The notes beneath the pieces were generated by a model that did no database searches, had not been told where the DNA came from, and saw only the letters and a program-made list of their open reading frames with translations. A program made the position numbers and the translations under genes. Shown piece after piece: positions 41,099-49,829 of a DNA stretch of 49,829 nt (positions within the stretch are counted from its first letter, which is position 1; each line of letters opens with the position of its first letter). Origin of the DNA: Gracilaria caudata (lineage: Eukaryota; Rhodophyta; Florideophyceae; Gracilariales; Gracilariaceae); the NCBI GenBank assembly GCA_030374735.1, contig JASCIV010000092.1, positions 1 through 49,829 on the forward strand, in the 5' to 3' direction.

Positions 41099-42811
41099 TT
41101 ACAAGGGTAGGTCGTATGAGCACTTGTCGATTGAAACCCCTACTACTACACGTTCCGCACTGGACATACCATCCTTTCCTACACCAGCAACGAACTTTGA
41201 TTCCGACTCCATGACATCAGAATTCCGCTCTTTCTCGGAAAATGTGAGCGGATAGTTGGTGCGCTCGAGCGGCGCTGCGTAATTATGTACAAATCGCCAT
41301 GCAGAGGAAAGCATTTTGAACAACAATTCTTTCCAAGTCACTGCTTGGCGTTCAGCGGTTGCGTCACGTTCTTCATCCCTTTCCTGCACTTCAACAGTTT
41401 CCGAATATCGCTCCCATTCTACACCATGCCCCGTGCCAAGAAGACCCCGAGCGGTCACTTCAAACATAGCTTTCCCGAAAGGGCCTTCCACTGTCGAACT
41501 ACCCTGATCTTTTCTCTTCTTCTCCATGTACCTTGTGGCAAACAGTTCGAGAGCAATACCCACAAAGATGGCAAACACCGAGATTACAATGAAGCATGTC
41601 CCGATGTTCCGAAAGAATTGAGTACCGCTGCAACTTGCAGCCCATACCTGAATGTCCGCCAGTTCTCGGTTCCCCGCATAGTACGAGACGAGTTCGGGTC
41701 GAGAATGAGTGGCCCTTATAAGCTCAACTCCTTTGATCAGAAGTGGTACAGTTGAAATGATATCAGTGAGGATCACATACGACAAGAAGCCGCAAGTGTT
41801 CAATTCTGCAAGAAACGCTACTGGAATTAACGTCATGGCGAGAGGTAGGGCCAACAGTGCTATGTTAGCCTTCACAACTGCGTCCTCAGCAAGGTCAATC
41901 TCAACCTCATTCGCAGCTATTACTTTCTGCAGTGCCGGATTTGTACTCTCTTTCATTTCCCCATGCCATGAAAGCCATGCTCTTCCGCGCCGAGTCCAAA
42001 GTATTGTACTGCCCTTCTCCATTTCGCACTTTTCATAGCTAGGTTGTATCATTCTCAAACTGGTTGAAAAGTCCTCTTTGACCCATTCCATGACAAATTG
42101 GCGGTCACCTTCCTTCAAGTATTGGTCTACATCATAGTTTGTCATCGCGGCTCGAATATACAGTTCGCCATTTAGTCTGTACGCTGAGAACGTTTCAAGC
42201 CTGCATTCTTCAGAAAGATCCAGGTTCCTCCACCCTCGTAAGTGATGAGTTTGCTTCCAATCCGCACGACCTAATCTGGACGGCCAGTCTGCAACTCCGT
42301 CCAAAGCTTCATAGAGGGCCTCAACACCTGTGCCAATTGTGTCAACAGATTTGGCAACTTGTTCAGCTGACAAAAATCCACTCAATACGCAATCATCCCC
42401 GTCCATTCGAGTGTAACATTTTGAGGAAAGCTCTCCTATTTGGAAGAATCTTGAGTTCAAACGAGCCGTGTATACCCAGTTCGGATAAGCTTCCTGAAGA
42501 TTACATTGGTTTCTTGCATTTTCTCTTCTTTCTTTATCAATTCCATGGACAATCCCCTTTAGCAAAGCCACCATTGGATCTATTTTCTTCTGAAAGTCTT
42601 CATTTTGTTTCAGGAACGCCGCTGTAGGCGAGTCCGAGGAAAGAGAGAACCGAATGTTTCTTTGATTCGGTTGCTCAATAGGAAAAACTTGTTTCAGCGG
42701 GGCTTCATTTTGGAGGCTCGCAGCACAAGTGAAAAGCAGGAGGATCAGCGTAAGCACTTGTGTTATGCGCTTTCCTCGAAATGTAAGTTCCCTCACAATC
42801 ATCGCTTCCAT
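41099..42811 (-). CDS. Unrecognised signal-peptide, multi-pass membrane protein, gene B
   Basis: 570 residues from the first ATG, single exon. Signal peptide at about 12-33 (ITQVLTLILLLFTCAASLQ). A 280-residue extracellular-looking region with several Cys (NQCNLQEAYPNW, SSKCYTRMDGDDC, SEECRLETFSAYRL, YEKCEMEKGS) follows. Then come membrane segments at about 315-370 (ALLALPLAMTLIPVAFLAEL and YVILTDIISTVPLLI) and about 405-430 (GTCFIVISVFAIFVGIALEL), and a charged 130-residue tail. It shows no iGluR motifs, although it lies in the same orientation inside the receptor array. It could be an accessory or an unrelated surface protein; no function can be assigned. Confidence 0.55.
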   Translation of the reverse strand: MEAMIVRELTFRGKRITQVLTLILLLFTCAASLQNEAPLKQVFPIEQPNQRNIRFSLSSDSPTAAFLKQNEDFQKKIDPMVALLKGIVHGIDKERRENARNQCNLQEAYPNWVYTARLNSRFFQIGELSSKCYTRMDGDDCVLSGFLSAEQVAKSVDTIGTGVEALYEALDGVADWPSRLGRADWKQTHHLRGWRNLDLSEECRLETFSAYRLNGELYIRAAMTNYDVDQYLKEGDRQFVMEWVKEDFSTSLRMIQPSYEKCEMEKGSTILWTRRGRAWLSWHGEMKESTNPALQKVIAANEVEIDLAEDAVVKANIALLALPLAMTLIPVAFLAELNTCGFLSYVILTDIISTVPLLIKGVELIRATHSRPELVSYYAGNRELADIQVWAASCSGTQFFRNIGTCFIVISVFAIFVGIALELFATRYMEKKRKDQGSSTVEGPFGKAMFEVTARGLLGTGHGVEWERYSETVEVQERDEERDATAERQAVTWKELLFKMLSSAWRFVHNYAAPLERTNYPLTFSEKERNSDVMESESKFVAGVGKDGMSSAERVVVGVSIDKCSYDLPL

Positions 42812-44506
42812 GGAATATGTAGAATAGGTGCTCACTGATAGCAGCTATGGACGAATGGTGAAGTTTCCTGTACATTGGTATCACATAAGTCACCAGGCCT
42901 GCCATCTTCACAATTGTTGATACCGAACTAAGCATGCAGGTTGTTTCAAACCGATGACGACCGAGTGTCTAGATTCCATAATTGTCGGCCAGCGTGGCAA
43001 GAACCGCAGTGTGTCAAAAGCCACGGATTCTAGTGACGAGGAAAAGTTGCGGACATCAAACTTGTTCACACCAGGAACAAGAGATTGCTGTAGTAATACC
43101 GGAGTCAACGTGTCAACTTGCAAGCGTATGCCATGCCGAACACCACAACAATACTCGCGAATCTGTTTTGGTTATCACACGAAGATGCGCTGTGTATGAA
43201 AGGACTTCATAGCCCGGCTCTGCTATGGAGGGGCCACAATGAAAACTGTTGGGAGGAAATGGCATTCGAGCCTGACGAATAAGAATGAATGCTTGATATA
43301 GAAACACCAGCACAACGGTTTGGTAGTTGCTAGTTTGAGACATGCACTCTTCGGGAAGGTACCTCGGAATTGCCCTTTGGAAAAGAGCTAAGAATACATC
43401 ATGAGCACCAAGTGCTTGGTGCTCGGTCTTGTTGTATTTTGTGGAAGCAGGAGTACTGCTAGGTTTCTTCTGAGTTGGAGATAACCCTTTACCCTTTGTG
43501 GTGAGTATCGGAAACAGTTGATTCTTGAGTATGTGGAAGTCGTATAAGGCGCAGTATGTTGCAAGCTTGTTGAAGTCGCGTATGCCACAGCATCAGTCCA
43601 CTGTGGAGCCCACAGATTAAGCTCCACGAAGGCTCGTAGGCTAGTCAGTTGTCGCAGCACAGTGCGTATACGAAGTAGAGCGGCCAATGCCGCTTTAGCT
43701 ATGCTGATTCAGCAATGTGAAACCACTGGACTAGCGCAGAAGACATGTTGTGTTCCCCCATCGTTCGTTCCCCCATTCCATTTACTCATGGGTTGATTGC
43801 TGAAGCCGGACATCATCTTTGAAGCTTAAGTCCAGAATTAGCCTGCGTCCATTCCGATTTAAACCATGCCATGAGGGAATCATGTGCATGTTATCGTTCA
43901 GGTTATACTCTCATGAAAGTGCAGAACGGGATATGAAGAAGAATGGAAGTGTTTCTTCTTCTTCTGTTTCTGAATGGTGGACGTCCTATCAAACGCCACA
44001 CGGGAGCTTGCTAAAGACCCCAAGATCCTATGACACCTCTATGTCGCAGCCACTAACTACCAAACAATGGCTCTGCCACACTCAATGGGCTACGACGAGA
44101 AAGTATTAGATCTCTTTGGTGCGTTCGACCGCAGGGCGTTTCGCTCCGAGACGGGGGCATTTTAACGAAGTCCCATCAAGGTCCGCGAGGGCGACCGGCA
44201 AGCTGACCGTTCGCGTTGACGAGTTTGACGGGAAGTGTTTCGAAACTTCTCAGCAGTACTCTGAGATTTGCGAGTTGGTGTTACACTGCAAGAGTATCTT
44301 AGCCGTCGATCGAGATCGTTTGCAACATGAGAAGGTAGCATATGGTATCGACTGATAGTATTGGACAGGACAATAGGTTTGCGCAGTAGTGTTTGCGCGA
44401 TGCATCGAAAAGAGGCCCTCTCCGACCTTGATAGCATGACACATCTTCTGGCTCAGAAATTATGACAACACGAGCCTCTTCACCGCTCGATCTCATTTCT
44501 TTCGAT
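42812..44506. other. Interval between genes B and C, possible gene fragment
   Basis: About 1.7 kb. On the minus strand ATG 43343 opens a 76-codon frame with a hydrophobic start (TVVLVFLYQAFILI), and 42908-43110 holds a second plausible frame (FDVRNFSSSLESVAFDTLRF). They could be two exons of one small secreted protein, but the only in-phase donor is GTGATA, which does not fit the local consensus. It may be a broken gene. The rest shows nothing. Confidence 0.25.
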
Positions 44507-46578
44507 TCACTCAGGAAGCAAGGTCGATGCGTTGTTCTCTGTTGTATTATTCCGCCTCCAGCTCAATGCAACCATAGCCGAGAAAAGCAGAGGCGGAAGA
44601 ACAAGGAACGAAACAGGAAGAAGAATAATCACGAACGTTATGCTGGAGATCGTGGTTGGTGCACACCCCTCTCGTCTTCCACCAAGCAAATGAGACAACT
44701 GCGAGACACGTACACAGGAGAAATGGGGGTAGTTAGACGTCAATCAGCCTCCAACTATTGCAATATAGTACAAGCGTTTGCATGACTTGGCGTTCGCACG
44801 ACATACCGTTCCCTTGATTTTCAATCCCCCGAGTTCACGGTCTAATTTTCTGCGCCTCTCAGTTGGAACTTGTGCATTGAACAACCACCCGCTATTAAAG
44901 CGGTGGATTGTACCTTTCGTTTCAAATATAGTGACCAAATCTTCAGTCGTTCAAAAGATTACCATAGGAGAGTTAGCGGAAGGGAAGGATTCTTCAAAGA
45001 TCTCGAGCAAAAAGAAAAAAGAATCTAACTTACCGCAATCTGCTTCGGCTTCAGTTAAATGTATGGCTTCGATGTTATACGTTACGTAGAACTGAACAGG
45101 GTTGTTTTCATCGAGAACCCAATGAAAGCATTCTGGCCCAGTTCGACAGCGCTTCCATGGAATCTGAAACCTATCGCTTTCGTCAAATTTCGTTCTGCGA
45201 GGATTCACTGCGTACGTATTGAAAGCGAGTTGGACCAATTCGCTGGGAGTTAGTACCAATTTGAACAATACAAGATAAGAAGAAAACGTAAAGAAAGTAT
45301 TCTCCTCGTACCTCTGAAGTTCCAAATGGCTTCCATAGCTGTATCTTGTACTAGTGAATATCTGCTCAGCTCTGACAAAGTCAAATGCTCGATGTCTTTC
45401 GTAATTTGGAGGTTTTGTTGCTGAAAGAGAAAGTTCACCACTGCTACCTCGTAGAATAAGGAAAATATTGCCACGAACGCTATAATTGATATACGAAAAA
45501 GAGAAGTTGCCAGACTGAACTTTGTCAGAAAAGCTTCTTTCCGTTTGGTTTCGTCCTCCACCTTAGATTCATATTCTTCAATTTCCTGCCATGCATCTGA
45601 ATCACTGCGAGTGTACTGCGAAGGCATCTCGGTTTCCAGACCATCGAGACTGCCCTTCTTTACATCACCAATCTTTACATTAGCAAATCCTGTAGCAAAG
45701 CCCTTTCCTTTTGTCATAGTCTTTCTTCTTCGTCCAATGGCTAATGCCTCGGTTCTCTCTCCCATAACGACAAAATATGCTGTCACTGCTGTGATCAATG
45801 ACTGTCCGCGAAACACATGGAATCGATACACAATCATAAGACACACAATCACAAAAAGCACAGTTACGCTTCCAACAACAATCCATGTTTCCCGTTGAAA
45901 TGGACTAACTAGTTGCCATATAGGATGCACACTCGCCATGTTTTCACGCACATTTCTTCCCAGTACCACCATCTTCCCGTCCCACCATGAACTACTTTCG
46001 AAATGGAAGCACTTCCTTTGTGGCGTTTCCAACATAGGACCTACCAATGCAAATTGATACCCTTCTTTCTCACCCATCACTGCAACATAGTCAACCAGTG
46101 CGTTCCATGTACACGACTTCAGAGGCCCAACCCAAGCACAATACTCGTCCTTAGCACTAGTTGCTTGTAAGATATTGAAGGCAAGCCCCCCAAAAGATCG
46201 ATGTCTTTTTCTGGGGTTTCTGCACAAGAACGGTAGTTGCATTTGTTTTAGATTCCCTTCCGCATGGAAAACATCCGGGTTGTAAGTCACGATGGGTGGT
46301 TCAAGGTTCAAAAGGAAGCATATGTTCTCTTTGCACTTGTCAAACTCGTTACGATAAAGTGGGTCCCGAAGGGCGCTGAGACAGTTACCAGCATCTCCTG
46401 CCTCTTGAAGCCTCTTCTCGGGATCGTAGGATGAACAGTTGAGGGCGTGGAAGTCTTCAATAATGTTAGCTAACACGGGAAGTATCAGCAAAAAGAGAGC
46501 AATGACAACAATCATCAAGGAGTTGGTGAGTTTGCGGCAGCTGTTGCGCTTCACTAATGATCTCTTCATGTGAAACAT
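44507..46578 (-). CDS. Ionotropic glutamate receptor-like channel, gene C
   Basis: Four exons: 46578-45312, 45207-45034, 44940-44807 and 44698-44507; 588 residues. Introns of 104, 93 and 108 bases have donors GTACG, GTAAG, GTATG and TACTAAC or CTAAC branch motifs. Signal peptide to about 37. S1 about 90-225: LEPPIVTYN, SFGGLAFNIL, CTWNALVDYV, FALVGPMLETPQR with Arg188 at the position of the carboxylate-binding Arg of GluA2, then MVVLGRN. M1 about 231-251 after SPFQRETW. Pore-loop candidate 259-274 (QSLITAVTAYFVVMGE). Variable acidic loop 280-350. M3 361-385, then SIEDL-like ITKDIEHLTLSEL. S2 closes with FNSGWLFN and GTLSHLLGGRREGC. M4 about 541-565. It has no amino-terminal domain. Probably a plasma-membrane ligand-gated channel or a derived receptor. 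Confidence 0.8.
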
Positions 46579-47880
46579 GTGAGTCGTGTTACAGTTCTTT
46601 CGAGATTCGGTCGTTGATATATCGAGAAAGGAGCAGCCTCCACTGCAGAATTTGTTTTAAAGGGGAGGCGAAAACTTTGCTTCAAACAGTGTTTTAACAG
46701 CAGGGAATTGGATGAGATGTTCAAGAAGAAAGGATAGCACAGAACCCGATGATCGCTCTCGGGAACAATGACGTTTTGTCCAACTGCGACAATCGACTTC
46801 CGCACTTTTACTCGACAGATATTATCGATATAGCTACAAGTATATGTCACACACTTGTATAAAGAAATTACATAACCTGCTCCGCATTGGTCTCGGCTAC
46901 GAAGGTACAATACAGGAAATATACAAGGGTACGATGGTGCGATGAAAAGCTTGGCGGTCCGCATTTTGCCAATGTCAGTTTGGCAACAGGGATTGTGAAC
47001 GTCAGAACACAAAACTGCTTTTCAGAATTAGGTGACCGTTTGCCCATAGCGTTGGAAATGGTAGAAAAATGACATTGTTGTTCCAAATTACGCAGTTTGG
47101 GAAAGGTACAGCTGTACCGTCGGTACAGGTAGCGTTCCAAGTTTGAGGCAGACTTTGAACGCAACTTCAAGCGCTACAGGTACCGCCACCTTCGCTCCCC
47201 AGCGCTTGCTCTTCTGTAGGTTCCGGATATGATACCCCCCACACGTTCTACGATTGCGTATGATACGCAGACGCTGCAGGTTTATCCCTCTTCCAGGGCC
47301 GGCGGTTGCGGCGGCTGGGAACGCTAGCACCGTTCTTTCTACTGGCCGAACGAATGAGTGGTGTAACATGCCTTAATGCTAGCTTCATATAGTTGCGTCT
47401 ACGTCACCGACGCGATACAAAATTTCTGAGGGGATGTTGTCCAAGATCATGATGACGTCAGTAATTCGCTACGCTACTGTTGCCAACCCCTGAATGGCTT
47501 ATCCCTCATCCTCGTGCGCGAGCTGTGCATCTTTTAGCATCCAACTCTTTTAACAAGAACGTGGATCAAGAAGCAACGTTGCATGCCTTCATCCCAACAG
47601 TTCCTGCAATCGAAAACCGCAAAACGCGTGACTAAGATTGTCCGCATGCGACGTTCACGGGAACCTCCGCTTCAGCTACGTGTAGCTTTTCAATGAAACC
47701 CTTTCCATGTCTTATCCATGAAGAAGAGACGTATCAATAATCTTGGCACCATTCGAATGTGTTTGCGCCACATGAAACGCCAACATTACAACTATGGAAA
47801 CAGATGTGCGTGTAATACAGCCATAAGAATCGTCGAAAAGAAACGACTCCTAGCTTGATAGTATGATACATTGTTGGGAC
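46579..47880. other. Interval between genes C and D
   Basis: About 1.3 kb, presumably with the promoter of gene C. A perfect palindrome GGTACAGCTGTACC is at 47105-47118. Short frames only; no gene seen. Confidence 0.4.
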
Positions 47881-49829
47881 TCAAAAGCCTTTCTGTTGGC
47901 GAATATTTCGTCGCCGTTCTATTCCGTGAGTATCTGTTCCTTCAGTGGGCACGGTTGGTTCATTACCCTTATTCGAACTAATCTTCCGCCAGTACACTGC
48001 GACCAAAGCAGAACAAAGAAGAGGTGGAAGAACAAGAAATGCGACGGGGAGGAGAATAATGGCAAAGGTTATACTTGAGATCAAACTTGGCGCACACAAG
48101 TCAGGCCTTCTTCCAATCGAATCCGATAACTGAAACTCAAATGTACAAGAGTATCGAGGGCTCGTTAGACATCATCACTAGGATTCATAGTCTTATTGAA
48201 CAATTGTGATTGAAGTTGGCATGACGTACCGTTCCCTTGATCTTCAATGCTCCGAGTTCCCGGTCAAGCTTTCTGCGTTTTTCAGCCAGAACTTGTTCGT
48301 TGAATAACCATCCGCTGTTAAAATCGTGAATTGATCCTTTTGTGTCAAACACAGTTACCAGTTCTGAGCCATTCATTACGATACAAAGGAACCGTCAGCG
48401 AACTGGAAGCTGTGCGGTGCTCAAAAATCATATTCTATGTAAACATCCAACTTACCGCAATTTGCGTTAGCTTGTATCAAGTGCGTGGCTTCCAGCTCGT
48501 AAGTAACATAGAACTGAACAGGGTTGTTTTCATCGAGAACCCAGCTGAAGCACTCCGTCCCGTTTTGACAGCGCTTCCAAGGGATCCGAGACCTCTCTCT
48601 TTCATCAAATTTCGTTCCCCCAGGATTCACTACCAATGGACGTCCAACAGATGAGATGGTTAGCCCCAAAATAGTACGGTGTGCGACACAAATCAGAAGA
48701 ATTTTTTCTTACCTCTCATATTCCAGATGGCCTCCATGGCTGTGTCTCGCACTACAGCATACCGACTCAACTCTGACAAAGTCAAATGCTCAATGTCTTT
48801 CGTAATTTGGAGGTTCTGTTGCTGAAAGAGAAAGTTCACCACTGCTACCTCGTAGAACAAAGAAAACATTGCCACGAACGCGATAAGCGATATGCGAAAA
48901 AGAGAAGTTGCCAGACTGAACTTAGTCAGAAAAGCCTCTTTCCGTATGATTTCTTCTTCCGTCTTGGATTCATTCTCATCAGTTTGAGGGGATACTTCAT
49001 CATCACTCAGAGTACTCCGCAAAGACAACCCAGTTTCCAGATCACTTGAGCTGTCCTTCGAATTTGGAATTCCTCTGGCGCGGCATCTTCCTCTCACGGC
49101 ACGTCCTGTAGCCAATGCTTGAGCCCTCTCTCCCATAAACACGAAGTATGCTGTCACTGCCGTGATCATTGACTTTCCGCGAAACACATGGAATCGATAC
49201 ACAATCACGAGACACACAATCACAAAAAGCGCAATTACACATCCAACAACAATCCATGTTTCCCGTTGAAATGGACTAACTAGTTGCCATATCGGATGCA
49301 CCCTCGCTACATTTTCACGCACATTTCTTCCCAGTACCACCATCTTCCCGTCCCACCATGAACTGCTTGCAAAATGGAAGCACTTCCTTTGTGGGGTTTC
49401 TAACATGGGACCTACCAATGCAAATTGATACCCTTCTTTCTCACCCATCACTGCAACATAGTCAACCAATGCGTTCCACGTACACGACTTCAGAGGCCCA
49501 ACCCAAGCACAATACTCGTCCTTAGCACTAGTTGCTTGTAAGATATTGAAGGCGAACCCCCCAAAAGATCTATGTCTTTGTTTGGGGTTTTTGCACAAGA
49601 ACGGTAGTTGCATTTGTTTTAGATTCTCTCCGGCATGGAAAAAGTGTTGGTTGTAAGTCACAATGGGTGGTTCATGTATCAAAAGGAAGCATATGTTCTC
49701 TTTGCACTTGTCGAACTCGTTACGATAAAGTGGGTCCCGAAGAGCGCTGAGACAGTTGCCAGCATCTCCTGCCTCTTGAAGCCTCTTCTCGGGATCGTAG
49801 GATGAACAGTTGAGGGCGTGGAAGTCTTC
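47881..49829 (-). CDS. Ionotropic glutamate receptor-like channel, gene D (5' end beyond window)
   Basis: Four exons as in gene C: exon 1 from beyond 49829 to 48713, then 48629-48456, 48363-48230 and 48129-47881; introns of 83, 92 and 100 bases with donors GTAAG, GTAAG, GTACG. Exons 2 and 3 have exactly the same lengths as in C (174 and 134). S1 (FALVGPMLETPQR, MVVLGRN), M1, the pore-loop candidate (SMITAVTAYFVFMGE), M3 and S2 are nearly identical to C. The frame is open through the window edge, reading EDFHALNCSSYDPEKRLQEA as in C. The loop between pore and M3 differs strongly from C. The C-terminal tail after M4 is also different. The signal peptide lies outside the window. Confidence 0.8.

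Noticed and set aside
1..49829. tRNA, rRNA and CRISPR features
   Set aside because: I saw no cloverleaf with a T-loop GGTTCGAATC-type box, no rRNA core motifs and no regularly spaced repeats; a covariance search would be more sensitive.

Overview
The window is eukaryotic nuclear DNA from a compact, intron-poor genome. Of the genes I can model, several are single-exon and the rest carry one to three short introns (65 to 167 bases). All the well-supported introns start GTANG, and most have a CTAAC or CTGAC branch-point-like motif before the acceptor. The gene set (cytosolic EF-2, calnexin, plant class II-like trehalose-phosphate synthase/phosphatase with a starch-binding CBM20 domain, UBE2O/PHO2-like E2, ICMT, Pol I subunit RPA12) suits a photosynthetic protist. 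A red alga is my first guess, because of the starch-binding TPS and few short introns; a stramenopile or other alga is not excluded.

Layout. 1-6.8 kb is a graveyard of mobile DNA: a hAT transposase C-terminal remnant, a decayed Ty1/copia reverse transcriptase/RNase H tail, a possible TIR element, and a 1.36 kb near-palindromic fold-back element with nested copies of its ends. 6.8-9.7 kb is an abruptly GC-rich island with two same-strand genes: a TilS-like protein whose PP-loop motifs have been lost, and an unrecognised 296-residue protein. 9.7-13 kb holds a GNT-I-like glycosyltransferase ending in KDEL and a PH-domain protein kinase. 13-25.5 kb carries calnexin, EF-2, the CBM20-TPS-TPP protein, a hypothetical two-exon gene and a malectin-domain secretory protein. 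26-37.6 kb carries small genes, RPA12, a bZIP-like factor, ICMT, a TLC-domain protein, a small membrane protein and UBE2O.

37.8-49.8 kb is the most interesting part. Three minus-strand genes (the last cut by the window edge) form a tandem family that can be aligned by eye to ionotropic glutamate receptors over the whole core: S1 half of the ligand-binding domain with the agonist-binding Arg, M1, a pore-loop candidate, M3, S2 and M4. They lack the large amino-terminal domain. A fourth gene inside the array encodes an unrelated, unrecognised multi-pass protein with a signal peptide. Two of the receptors are near-identical in their extracellular part but differ strongly in a cytosolic loop.

Several genes share a secretory theme: calnexin, malectin-like protein, KDEL-tailed glycosyltransferase and the receptor array. 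I see no sign that they are co-regulated. Neighbours are often divergent with 500-900 base shared upstream regions. Gene starts were placed at ATG codons; exon joins were placed by reading frame, splice motifs and paralog comparison, without transcript data.
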